Notes under the pieces: generated by a model
Database searches by the model: none
Told to the model about the DNA's origin: nothing
The model's input: the letters and a program-made list of their open reading frames with translations, nothing else
Shown here: positions 1 through 9,489 of the stretch, in pieces
Layout of the letters: each line of letters starts with the position of its first letter
Position numbering within the stretch: position 1 is the stretch's first letter
Made by a program: the position numbers and the translations under genes
Assembly (NCBI GenBank): GCA_001586965.3
Contig: LUCW03002280.1
Location: 1 to 57,500 of the forward strand
From: Sphaeroforma sirkka
Taxonomy: Eukaryota > Opisthokonta > Ichthyosporea > Ichthyophonida
Reading direction: 5' to 3'
DNA: 57,500 nucleotides

Positions 1-274
1 TTGGCGGGAGGACCAAAATCTATAAGTAGTAGTTCGGAGATTATAAAATTTAGTTTATAATATCCTACATCTACTAATGTCTCAAATAGGTCCAAGTAGA
101 TGAGTCATACCACCAAATACTCAGGCTATTGGAGCCATCAAAGTGAATTTAGAACACTTTGGAAATATTGGAAAAAGAGCTTGTACTAAATTATTTGAAA
201 TACAAATAAAAAAACCAATGTATTATCTCAATTGATCTTGATATTTTAGACTGACCGGAGGCCGTATTTCTACA
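1..274 (-). repeat. 3' LTR of the Ty3/Gypsy element (may continue left of window)
   Basis: This stretch matches 7071-7339 throughout. On the minus strand it starts TGTAGAAATACGG and ends CCCGCCA, giving the TG...CA ends expected of an LTR. Just inside it (275-300) the minus strand reads a purine-rich CTGGGGC patch that could serve as polypurine tract. Because the window starts here, the outer end is not certain. Confidence 0.8.
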
Positions 275-738
275 TAGCCCCAGTAGCTTTTAGAACTACG
301 AACGTACGTTAAGATACGATCTAGTTGGTAAAGCGAAAACCAAAGTAAAAAACGGTTTCGGTCATGACTTATCGAGTAAGTATGTGCCTATATATACGAG
401 TTCAAGACTCATGTTGTACTCTATGTCGTTTAGTATTTGGTCCAGTAACCATTTCCGATGTGGGCGCCTTACGTTTATTATTTGGTAAGGTAATAGCCAA
501 AGGCTGTTCTTCATTAGTAAGTAAGTTTGAACAATTTTTCTGCACTGTTGGTAAGCAGATCAGAAAGTTTAGTCACGTAAGGAAGTAGGTGGCAAATAGG
601 GAATTTCAGATCCGTCAGGGTTTGTAGTCACCTGAGGAAACCCTTTTCGTTTATCTCGTGTGTTCTTATGTAAACGCTTATTCCATTTCTTATTAAAGAT
701 ACGAAGAAAGTCGCGAGATTCACGAAATGCATCGGAGG
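275..738 (-). other. 3' untranslated segment between integrase and 3' LTR
   Basis: No convincing coding sequence is seen. The stretch lies between the stop of the integrase tail (739) and the LTR and carries the candidate polypurine tract at its left end. The 74-codon plus-strand ORF here has no recognisable similarity. Confidence 0.4.
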
Positions 739-1940
739 TTAGCAAGCTACTGTCCCATCCATGAAACGGGTCTTGTAGTAAGTGTAACCGTCTTCGGATG
801 TTTTGTCAATTATATCTTTGACTTGTGACTCTATAACTGGTACATCAGAATCAAATGAGCGAGCGAATGAGAGTTCGGAGGTAGGGATACGGTGAGTGCC
901 TAGATTGGTTGCGCTAGTACCATCAATGTTATTCACTTCGTAAGTATCACTCTTCTCATCATGGTAGGAAATAACAAAGGTCCTATCGTCTTAGAAGAGA
1001 GTTCGGTAACGTTGGCGTTTCGATTTATAATGTTAACGTAATCGCCGACTTTGAACTGAACAATGTTCTTAGTGTTATTCCATCGGTCATACGCTTTAAG
1101 TAGGACGCGATTCTTGTGCTCGAGTAAACAGGGGTAAACAACGTTCTGCATATGCTCGATCTTTGTAGCCACGGGGTAGCGTGTTTCTCGGGCGCAGTTT
1201 TATCAAACGTTGCTTGTAATTCACTATAGCGGCCAAAGAAATAGTGAAACAGGAGTGTTCCAGTTTGAGGATTCATGCAGTTATTCATTTGAGTCTGAAC
1301 CCATTTCAAATGATAAGGCCACATATCCTCAACGTCGTCTAGTGCGATACGCAAGAGTTTCTTAAGTTCTCTATGACGTGTCTCATTTGCACCCTGCGTT
1401 TGAGGTTTGTAAGGAACACCACGCCTATGGGTCATGCCTGATACGAGTATATAAGTGCCTCCATTACGTCGGTACAAAACTCACTACCGTTATCAGAACA
1501 TAGTACTCTGGGGAAACCGAAGTCATTAAAGACGTGATAGCATAATTCTGCCACTGTTTGTGGACGTTTGTTCGGTATTGCATAAAAAGCAAGTTATAGC
1601 CCGAAGCCACATAAGAAATGACAGATATATACATCGCCAGTATGCTTGGATCGCGGGAGTTTAACCAAATCGACTATGACTCGGCGCATCGGTTGGTCTT
1701 CTGTCACACTTTTAGGGGTGCCCAACCGTATCGCTTGATCTGGTTCTTTTCACAATCAGTACAGCGTCGGTATACTTCACGTATGGTTTCTTTCAGCGCC
1801 GGGTGATCAAGCCCTGCACGAATAGCCATTTTATAAGTATGCTCATATGCTCGATGCGTTAAATTATGTATAATTTTAACTCTACTTTCGAGCTCCTCTA
1901 AGTCAGTCAGATTCTGCGTAACGCTGGCTGGATGAACCAT
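739..1940 (-). pseudogene. Retroviral-type DDE integrase of the Ty3/Gypsy element, frame-broken
   Basis: Integrase joins element cDNA to host DNA. Domains appear in order on the minus strand but in several frames. The HHCC zinc-binding region (1704-1940) has two His near the start and a CTDC pair. The catalytic core (about 1290-1690) has a first Asp in VDLVKLPRS, a second in CSDNGSEF (near 1481-1501), and a Glu in the QGANE stretch of the 1025-1477 frame. The C-terminal part (739-1172) has VGDYVNI and a GPF/GPL-like turn, then a tail reading VKDIIDKTSEDGYTYYKTRF that vaguely resembles the start of a chromodomain. All three DDE residues are visible but the frame changes at least three times and one stop lies in the core, so no intact enzyme can be read as given. 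Confidence 0.8.
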
Positions 1941-3868
1941 AGTCCTGTTGGAAAGGGCAACCTCAGTATCAGGAGGGTAGACTCCTGAGATACATAATTG
2001 ACAACATTGGATTGTTGAAGTATCTTCTTCAGTTGTTTCGCAACTCCTGGCTGTTCTTTAAGCAGCGCTTTAAGTAGTCGAGTGCGAGCTTCAGGTTCTC
2101 TTAGAGTTTTGAGTCTTTGATCCATGGCCTTAGCTAGTTCCATGTTTTTACGATCTAATGCCGTTTCAATCGGCATTACCTCGACTGCAATCTTGTTGGG
2201 TGCATGTGTTGTACGAGTCTTGAGCTTTTGTTCAAACTCTTTAGACTCCTCTAGTTTAGCTAAGAATTCGGTTGAGGGTTTCCACTTAGTGGTACCTGCA
2301 GGACCGATGCGACAAACAATGGTGTGTTTCCAAGGCGTCTTCTTAATAGAATAGGATCCCTGATACAAGAACGTGTCGGTTTCACGGTCGACATAAATAG
2401 GTTCGTCTTGAATCATATTAGTTAAATCACGTATCCATGGGTTGGAGTTACGTAAGGGACAACACAGCGTAATGGTAGATTTAGTAATATTAACATAATT
2501 TAACAACTGTGCGATAAGTTGACAAGGTGGGTTAGCCCACGCATTATGCTTTGATAAGTCAAGCTGAAATGCATCACCTTTAGGATGAGTCAACGACCTA
2601 TATTCAGAAACCTGTTTGTTATGTTCTGCGGCGAACATATCAACAGTAAATGGACCCCATCGTGATTGAGCGAGGTTAAACCATTTCTTATTTAGCATCC
2701 AATCGGTTGCTAATAACTCCTTGACTGTTTTCTGGTAGTCGGGCACAAGTCGAGAGAGCATGTCAGGAAGATGGTTATGTATTCCTGGTATATGTGTTAT
2801 ATTAAAAGCGAACTTGGCAATAATGTCATGCCAGCGGCTCACCAACTGTGAATCAGGGTTCATATCTTTTAAGTATGTTAAAGACTTTTGATCACAGGCG
2901 ACAGTAAAGTAACTTCCATAAAGGTAGTCTTTAAACTGTCTTAGCGCAGTAACTATAGCAAGGAGCTCTTGTTTAACGGTAGGGTAATTCCGTTGACTCT
3001 TATTATAACTCTTGCTAAAGAATTGTATGTAGCGCGGTTTACCATTTATCGTTTGGTAAAGCACTCCACCTACCGCTCGATCTGAAGCGTCGGTTGCTAC
3101 TTTGAATGGGACACCATCCACAGGGTACTGCATGATGGGTGCGTCCATTACTTTGCTTTTGACTAGTTTAAATGCATCATCACATTCTTTAGTCCAAAGC
3201 TTTCCCAAAGGTCCTTTGTGCAGCCGTAGGTGACTGAAAGGCTTTAAGTAATGAGAAAGATGCGGTACCGAATCCGAGAAGAAGTTAACAAACCCACACA
3301 CAGAGTTCACATCTCTTCCAGTAATTGGTGTTGATAAATTCAACAGAAACTGTTTCTTGCCAGGATCAATTTCTACCCCTGCTGCAGATACTTTGTAGCC
3401 AAGTAAGTGTATAGTATCTTTAGCAAAAGAACACTTGTCTTCGTTAATCTTAAGTTTAGCATGATTAAGTCGCTTTAAGACTTCTTTAACGAGTTTAGCA
3501 TGTTCATGTGCTGTCTTTGTAAAGATAACTATATCATCTAAATAGACTGATACGTTATACGACAGGTCCGCAAATAGTTCCATCATAACTTGTTGGAAGA
3601 AAGAAGGTAACATGTGTAAGCCTTCAGGTGCACCATTAAACTGGTACTTCTTACCTTGCCAAGTAAAGGAAAAGTATTTCCTATGAGGCTCATATATCTG
3701 TAGTTGATGGAATGCAGCTTTTAAGTCTATCTTGGAAAAGATAGTCGCACCCTCCATTTTGCGTAGTATCTCGCTTATCTTAGGTAAGGGAAAACTATGT
3801 TGCGGAATTAGTTTGTTGATTGGCGACAGGTCTAGTACTACTCTTGTTTTTACTACTAAACGTTCCAT
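1907..3868 (-). CDS. pol: Ty3/Gypsy reverse transcriptase-RNase H with C-terminal methyltransferase-like domain
   Basis: This is the longest ORF of the window (653 codons). RT copies element RNA to DNA and RNase H removes the RNA strand. RT: first catalytic Asp in FSKIDLKAAFHQ (residue 48) and YLDD at 109-112, then LLGYKVS. RNase H (about 253-375): Asp260 in TDAS, Glu301 in KQELLAI, Asp326 in VACDQ and a final Asp in the DMLSR motif; all are intact. Residues about 403-500 hold a further domain with FTVDMFAAEHN, then ANPPCQLI and TITLCCPL, resembling the Dam-like methyltransferase domain found after RNase H in DIRS-type elements. The ORF lacks the first RT block: it begins at VVLDLSPIN and upstream RT residues must lie in another frame near 3870-3990. 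It overlaps the integrase zinc region by 34 nt. Confidence 0.92.
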   Translation of the reverse strand: MERLVVKTRVVLDLSPINKLIPQHSFPLPKISEILRKMEGATIFSKIDLKAAFHQLQIYEPHRKYFSFTWQGKKYQFNGAPEGLHMLPSFFQQVMMELFADLSYNVSVYLDDIVIFTKTAHEHAKLVKEVLKRLNHAKLKINEDKCSFAKDTIHLLGYKVSAAGVEIDPGKKQFLLNLSTPITGRDVNSVCGFVNFFSDSVPHLSHYLKPFSHLRLHKGPLGKLWTKECDDAFKLVKSKVMDAPIMQYPVDGVPFKVATDASDRAVGGVLYQTINGKPRYIQFFSKSYNKSQRNYPTVKQELLAIVTALRQFKDYLYGSYFTVACDQKSLTYLKDMNPDSQLVSRWHDIIAKFAFNITHIPGIHNHLPDMLSRLVPDYQKTVKELLATDWMLNKKWFNLAQSRWGPFTVDMFAAEHNKQVSEYRSLTHPKGDAFQLDLSKHNAWANPPCQLIAQLLNYVNITKSTITLCCPLRNSNPWIRDLTNMIQDEPIYVDRETDTFLYQGSYSIKKTPWKHTIVCRIGPAGTTKWKPSTEFLAKLEESKEFEQKLKTRTTHAPNKIAVEVMPIETALDRKNMELAKAMDQRLKTLREPEARTRLLKALLKEQPGVAKQLKKILQQSNVVNYVSQESTLLILRLPFPTGLWFIQPALRRI

Positions 3869-3989
3869 CAGATTTATATTGATCGACCGCTAAGAGAGCT
3901 AAGTTAACTGGGGTTGCATCATAATTGATTTCAATTAGACCCTGTTTTAACCAATCTTCGATTTGGGTTTTGACAACGTCTTTGTGTCT

Positions 3990-4616
3990 CTAACTCACGT
4001 AGTTATGTGAAGGACACTTTAACTTAGAGAAGTCGACGTTTGTTAAGTCAAGTCTAACGTACCCATTAGAGAACTTAAACATACACCAGTCAGTTATTGC
4101 AATCTTCCTGTTTTGTATAATTAAGTCCATAATTATATCGGTGAAGTGCGGAATCATATCCTTTGCTTCACCTTCCGGAGGTTTAGGTATCTTTAACATA
4201 TTATCATCTGACTGATCTTTATTCGGGTCTAGCCCATTAGGCAGATCAGTGAGTGTTATACCTAAACTGAGAAGATCAGTCATACCTATAATTAAATCGT
4301 ATTTCTGAGACATGTCAGTAACGATTAGGTGAGTCTTCACTTCTCTTCTATCTGACAGCATTATGTGTGCATAGTCAATGGCTTGTTCGCAAGTAGTAAC
4401 TTTGCCATTTCCCAAGATTAAATCAGTTGTTTCGTTATGGACAGCCATATCTGTAGCGTAGGCTACTCGGCGTGAGATAGCAGAGACTTCAGCCCCTGGA
4501 TCAAATAGTGCCATAACTTTTTCTCCATTTACGAAAACTGCTTGAAAGATACGTTCGTCTCCTTTGGGATAGATTTTATTAAACATTTTCTCATAATCTT
4601 GCTCTAGTGCGCACAT
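3990..4616 (-). CDS. Ty3/Gypsy aspartic protease (retropepsin) region
   Basis: The protease cuts the Gag-Pol polyprotein. The ORF has a retropepsin-like core: VFVNGEKVMALFDPGAEVSA with the active-site Asp (DPG in place of the usual DSG/DTG), and downstream a hydrophobic YDLIIGMTDLLSLGI block corresponding to the ILG flap-side motif. The C-terminal ~70 residues (from about 4200 downwards) lead toward RT. It sits between the gag zinc domain and RT, the standard Ty3/Gypsy place. Whether Pro next to the catalytic Asp still allows activity is uncertain. A stop and frame change separate it from the RT ORF. Confidence 0.75.
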   Translation of the reverse strand: MCALEQDYEKMFNKIYPKGDERIFQAVFVNGEKVMALFDPGAEVSAISRRVAYATDMAVHNETTDLILGNGKVTTCEQAIDYAHIMLSDRREVKTHLIVTDMSQKYDLIIGMTDLLSLGITLTDLPNGLDPNKDQSDDNMLKIPKPPEGEAKDMIPHFTDIIMDLIIQNRKIAITDWCMFKFSNGYVRLDLTNVDFSKLKCPSHNYVS

Positions 4617-4625
4617 ATGGTACTG

Positions 4626-4826
4626 TCAGTGCTTAAATTGGACGTCCGGTAAGTCCTTGCAATCCTCTTTGTGCCAACCGTTAGTACCCTTGCAAGTAGC
4701 ACACTCTTTCATATAGTGTCCAAAATCTGGCTTGCCTGGTGCACCCTTAACAGGGTCGTGTCTACCATTCCACTTGCCATTACGTTTTGTGAGGTTGTAA
4801 CCACACTTCTTGCAAGGCGCTCTCAC
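4626..4826 (-). CDS. Gag C-terminal Cys/His zinc-binding segment
   Basis: The short ORF is rich in paired metal ligands: CKKC at the start, a lone His, then HYMKEC, a CATC pair and a final His and Cys. This suggests a nucleocapsid-type zinc domain, although the spacing is not the classic CX2CX4HX4C knuckle. It overlaps the preceding gag fragment by four bases and leads into the protease, so it is best read as the nucleic-acid-binding end of Gag, with the frame broken on both sides. Confidence 0.6.
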   Translation of the reverse strand: MRAPCKKCGYNLTKRNGKWNGRHDPVKGAPGKPDFGHYMKECATCKGTNGWHKEDCKDLPDVQFKH

Positions 4827-6659
4827 CTTCTTATCACCTTTCGGTTCGGTAGAAGTAGAGCCAGTACCCCTCCAGTAGTAGTGCGAGGTTTCTTAGTACT
4901 ACGCGCAGTATTAGTCTCTACTGCGTTTCGCTTAGTGGGCTGGGTGTAGCTCGTGGTACTAAGTACTCTAGTAGAGGAATTGGTATGCTTGTGTACTATC
5001 TTCTCAAAGACAGACCAAGGCATAGATCGCAAATCACCATAGGCGATGATGTCATCATTGACTTTCTTAAAGAGGTTAGCTCCCAGAGTCTCCATCATCT
5101 GACAAATTAATAAATATTCGCCAGTATAGGTACGACCACCCATCCGAGTATTCATATGTGTCATATGAGCTAGAGCACCTCGAATAGTGGTATCGTTCGC
5201 AAAGAACTTGCGAGACTCTAGAAGTTCACGGTCACGTGCATCTTCAAAAAAAGGTGTTAAGTATATAATCACGCAACTGGTGCCAGGGTAGGGCTTTCCA
5301 GTTGGGCTCATGAGCCTTCAAGATAGTTCGCCATTCACCTGGCTCACAGAAAGAATAAAGGCATTCATCATCTGCTTATCCCTAAGGCTGGCAGACTCCT
5401 TAAGTTGGTCGAAGGCCTTCAGTGTCTCCACTGTACTCTCATTAGTATAGAAATCGACCTCAGCCTGGCGCGTTACCTAGCTGCTTTATAAAGCTTGGTT
5501 CTAAGTGTTCACGAGGCTCATGCTCAGTGCTACGGGCTGCTAGTGCCAAGATGGTGTCTATTTCCTTTCTCTTGTTATCGATTAGATAGCGAATGTTATC
5601 CGCTTTCCTATCGTCAAGGTCAGAGTCATTCAATAGACGGTCCTCAAGGACTTGCATACCAGAGCGCAATAGCCTGAGACGAGTATGTCTGGTTCTCACT
5701 TCCTCATCCTCAGGATTAGAGCGGGAACTCTCTAACGAGGTACTGGTGTAGCGATTGCCAAAATCGTGATTACCAGGGTTAGTTGGCAAATGAGGGTCGA
5801 TATTACGAGGATGGTAAGCCTCATCGAGTTCCATACGATCATATCCTCTGACAGGGTTAGGTTTGTCAAGAGGATGGTCGATGGTAGCATCAGAGCTATA
5901 GAGATCAAATTTTGAAATATTATCTCTCGCCAGTGGTAATTGGCTTAGTGGTAAACATACTGGCTGGTAAACCAGTAGGTCTCGGGTTCGAAACCCGGCC
6001 CGAAATTTTTTTTCTTCTTCGGTATAGGAAGAATATCAGCCAAGTGGGACACGATAGAGGGGTCCACAACTGCTGCTGCCGCTAGCTCCTTCAAGAGCGC
6101 TTCAGTGCGGTTCAATTGGCGTCGAGATTGAGAGGATCCAACCACTCGTTGTCGAGTTATGGCGTCCTCAGCTTCGGCCCCAAGATTTGAGCTGAATGGA
6201 ATGGCTTCTCCATCGATGGCGAAACCGAAATTTTCGAACAGGTCCAATACTTCCTTTTCACTCCGGATTTGTGCTGGAGTGTTCTTTAGATGTGGAGTTA
6301 TAATGCCCCCGACATTCGTATCCACGAATTCTCCAGCCTTTCGACGTTTATCCCCAATATTTGACGGCACGTGGTCAGGGGGGCAAGCTGGGGTCCTGAG
6401 CTTCACTCCTAGGTGATACACGGACGCTGGCGAGCCTTTCCGCGGTAGTAGATACCTCTTCATCCAAGGCTTTAGGATCCGACGAGTCATCCTCAGAATA
6501 ATCCTCTGTACCAACCTCAGAATTTGCTTCCCCAACAGTATCCTCGGCAGGCTCAACTCCAGACAGGCTAGGTGTTTCCACAGGGACCTCAGGAACCTCG
6601 GCAGGCTTAGCAGGCTTAGAGCTAGCGGCTCCCTTGCCTTTAGAAGTACCCTTAGCCAT
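4823..6659 (-). pseudogene. Gag polyprotein of the Ty3/Gypsy element, in four frame fragments
   Basis: Gag forms the virus-like particle. The probable start is the ATG at 6659 (MAKGTSKGKG), giving a Lys/Ala/Pro then acidic N-terminus. The reading then jumps frame at a run of six G/C (6376-6381), continues through 6370-6010, changes frame again near the T run at 6005-6012, runs through 5945-5460, and once more near 5460-5311 into a capsid-like piece (FFANDTTIRGALAHM, 4823-5311). Each fragment resumes where the previous one stops, so the gag was one ORF until recently. A tRNA-like sequence sits inside it in antisense at 5936-6007, and the gag frame stays open through it. No capsid family is recognised by sequence. 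Confidence 0.65.
5936..6007 (+). pseudogene. tRNA-Thr-like sequence embedded in gag
   Basis: The plus strand shows a D-arm-like GGCTTAGTGGTAAAC, an anticodon arm around CTGGTAAACCAG with a GGT (Thr) anticodon position and one base missing in the stem, and a strong T arm GGGTTCGAAACCC (B-box). The acceptor stem does not pair, because the 5' side does not match the 3' CCCGAAA. It therefore looks like a tRNA-derived insertion or remnant rather than a working tRNA gene. Confidence 0.55.
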
Positions 6660-7070
6660 AGTATTTGCTGGATAGTAAATCGATGTCAGACAGTCTAGAA
6701 GCAGTACACTACTGTAACTACTAAATAACTGAAAAAATATGTAAACTTCGATGGAAATTACTAGGTTTCAAACTATATTAAACTAAAATACAATTTAGTC
6801 AGTTAGGATTTAGCAGTGGTAGCTTGTGTAAGAATGATCGGGACTGCCTCTCTTGTTAAGAGCCTAAATATCCTCGATCACACAGGGCGTACCTCTAGCT
6901 GTTCTTTATTGAATAATTTTCACTAGAAGTACTAAATGTTCATGACCACTTGCCTAATTTGTAAATAGACATAATAACGTAAGTCACGTTAATACATTAG
7001 CTGATATAAATAAAGTTCCATCTGAAGAAAAGTTAAAAAAAAAAGAAAAGACTTATTGGATTTTGGAGAT
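6660..7070 (-). other. Leader between 5' LTR and gag
   Basis: This AT-rich stretch has no supported coding sequence. It should carry the primer binding site next to the LTR. No TGG-starting site is evident directly after the LTR end, but the minus strand of the LTR edge itself reads TGGTCCTCCCGCCA (7072-7085), which has the form of a match to a tRNA 3' end with CCA. Confidence 0.4.
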
Positions 7071-7339
7071 TGGCGGGAGGACCAAAATCTATAAGTAGTA
7101 GTTCGGAGATTATAAAATTTAGTTTATAATATCCTACATCTACTAATGTCTCAAATAGGTCCAAGTAGATGAGTCATACCAAATACTCAGGCTATTGGAG
7201 CCATCAAAGTGAATTTAGAACACTTTGGAAATATTGGAAAAAAGAGCTTGTACTAAATTATTTGAAATACAAATAAAAACCAATGTATTATCTCAATTGA
7301 TCTTGATATTTTAGACTGACCGGAGGCCGTATTTCTACA
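7071..7339 (-). repeat. 5' LTR of the Ty3/Gypsy element
   Basis: A direct repeat of 1-274. The differences are three length changes: an ACC missing near 7180, one extra A near 7240, and a shorter A run near 7275. On the minus strand it starts TGTAG and ends CCGCCA. It should contain the promoter for the minus-strand transcript, but no clear core motif is visible. Confidence 0.82.
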
Positions 7340-7980
7340 ACCCTCCACGAACACCTTGGATCTTTTCTCCAGCATGTTGAAGAACCACCGTACCCTCACC
7401 CGTTCCTGATACATCAACATATGTTCCCCTGGCTAATCACGCTGTTGAAGTACTACTTCCAAATTTCGGTTCAAACTAAATCATCGCGCTTGTTGGTTTC
7501 ACCTATGATACTTCCGATTCAGGCCAGCCAACACATACCAAATTCATCCGTGGTCTGGTGCGGTATTGGCTTACCCCCATCCTCGCTCCTCGACCGGATT
7601 ATGACGGATAACCTGGTCTTTCTCGGTATTTCATACTCTGCACTAACCCATTCCGCGGCACTACACGGCGCAGACCCGATCCGTACCACAGAGGTGGGTA
7701 CTCTACTTAGTAGGTAAGCAAGCGAATATATGGAACATTGATAGTAACAATGTTTTGTCAACACCGGTCCGAATTGACTCAGCGAATATCTTCCATTGTC
7801 GACTCACTTGGCCCAAGCTTCAAACGGGAATTTACTGACCACTTCTTCCCGTCAATCTTTCCTGAACCACTTCAGCGACTATGAGAGCCATACCATATGT
7901 TCTTCATACATTGTAACATACATACTTGTCATTTTTGAAATAAATAATATTATCCCTAGCATCGTTGGTGAATCGTTGAT
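7340..7980. other. No recognisable gene; junction between two retroelements
   Basis: This stretch lies between the 5' LTR of the first element and the truncated RT of the second. Open frames of 80-100 codons occur on both strands with no family features. It may be older retroelement debris. Confidence 0.3.
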
Positions 7981-8003
7981 GATCTGAAACGGTAATGCTA
8001 GTG

Positions 8004-8964
8004 TCACCAAACACGCGATGGCTTTATTGAATGCTTTTTACTTCTTTTGAGTTTCGGTGTCCATTGTAACATGGATATGTTTATTTTCATTTTACATTTC
8101 ATTAGGTTACGGAAGTGTTTGATTTTGTGGGCAAAGTTGGGAACATGGTCACGCACCATTCTATGCAGATCTCTCTTTGTTCTGGGCAGTGGCCAATCCA
8201 TCATTCTTTTCTGTATTTCAGGATCAGCTTTGAGTTCTTATGTAGTTACGTTTACACCTAGAATGTTGACCACTTTGACTGCGAAGGTACACTTGTTGTG
8301 ATTGAGTCGAAACTTTGTTCCGTTTAACCGTTTGACTACTTCACGAACTGTCTTGCGGTGTTCTTCTTCCGTACGAGTTGAAATGACTATGTCATCTACA
8401 TACACTTGTACTCCTTTGATGTCTATGAGCAGTTTTGCCATGATTCTCAGGAATTGTGTTGTGAGTGAGTGCATGCCAAACGGAGCTGATTTGAATGAGT
8501 ATTGCGCTCCACTCCACGAGGATGTGAAGAAGTGTTGGTTTGCTTCGTCTACTAAGAAGTGGTGAAAATATCCCGTAAGATCAAGCTTCGAGAAGAATTG
8601 TACTCCTTGTATAATGTGTATCAATTTCTTTATTTTTGATAGCACGAATTTATCCTATTTATACCAGTAATTGATCTCGCGCAAGTCTAAACATGTTCTT
8701 ACTTTCTTGAGAAGACCTGTTTTGTCTTGTTCCCCTGTAGATAACAAGGATAAGATAACTTTTGTCTGTGTCATTTATTTGTATAAGTGACCGTCTGAAA
8801 GCCACCACTTCACATTTAAGTCCGTTTGTGAGATATGTTTTTACTATGGCGTGCCTCATTTGTCTGATATTAATTTTATTTGCAAGTACCGTGACCTGAG
8901 AGCCTGGTAGGTTGCAATGTACATCAGGGGATATATTCGCGTTGGTCTCTTGGTGGTCTGACAA
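8004..8964 (-). pseudogene. Reverse transcriptase fragment of the second Ty3/Gypsy element
   Basis: Split over three frames: 8659-8964 and the bases just below it give CLDLREINYWYK; 8238-8645 gives FFSKLDLTGYFHHFLVD with the first catalytic Asp, a FKSAPFGM block, and YVDDIVISTRTEEEH with the catalytic DD pair, then ILGVNV; 8004-8204 gives the connection region (MDWPLPRTKRDLHRMV, then LQWTP). Catalytic residues survive, but there are frame breaks between the pieces, and the sequence ends before RNase H. Confidence 0.8.
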
Positions 8965-9027
8965 TGACTCCCGGAAACCTTCTTATTCGTGCTCTGAGCC
9001 TTCCTCGTGTGGAGTGAGTAGCTATTC

Positions 9028-9489
9028 TCATTTTGCATCTGTTGGTATAAGTGGGTTTATCAATCCCGTTATGTATATACCTATGGATGGTAGAATACCC
9101 ATATCAAAAAGTATTGGTGCCTTCTTGTCTGTTAGGAACACTTTGAAACACTGGGAAGTTTTCCTTCCTTCATAGTTAATGTCACACACTTGGGTTGATC
9201 CTGTTCTCTGTATTCTCGCGTCTGTTTGTGCTAGTTGTATGTAGACCGGTTTTGCTCTGACTGAGAGATGTAGTTTAGTTATTATACTCTTATCCAAACA
9301 TAAACGTTGTGTGCCAAAGTCTACTAACGCATTGTATGTATTGTCATTAGTCTGTATATCAATATGTAATCGTTGGGCACGTGGTGTACACGGGAAGTAA
9401 GATAAAGGTTGGTAATTCATATCGTTTGCATTTATTAACAACGTTTCTTCATCTGTATTTACATTAAGCTTGTCAGATAGGTCAATCAT
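9028..9489 (-). pseudogene. Retropepsin-like domain of the second Ty3/Gypsy element
   Basis: The ORF has the protease layout: LHIDIQTND, then YNALVDFGTQRLCLDKSII where the active site reads DFG instead of D[ST]G, and later APILFDMGILPSIGI in place of the IIG[MLI]D-L block. The domain lies directly upstream of RT in minus-strand order. Replacement of the catalytic Ser/Thr by Phe suggests loss of activity. Confidence 0.62.

Larger units (their letters stand above)
1..7339 (-). mobile_element. Nearly complete Ty3/Gypsy LTR retrotransposon
   Basis: The element reads right to left: 5' LTR (7071-7339), leader, gag (6659 downwards), aspartic protease, reverse transcriptase, RNase H, a methyltransferase-like domain, DDE integrase, then the 3' LTR (1-274). 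RT-RNase H before integrase is the Ty3/Gypsy order. The two LTR copies differ only by three short length changes and show no base substitutions over ~270 bp, which points to a recent insertion. Despite this gag and integrase are split over several frames, with at least two breaks at homopolymer runs (6376-6381 and the T run near 6005-6012), so part of the damage may be sequencing error. The left LTR touches the window edge, so the left boundary and target-site duplication cannot be seen. Confidence 0.88.
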
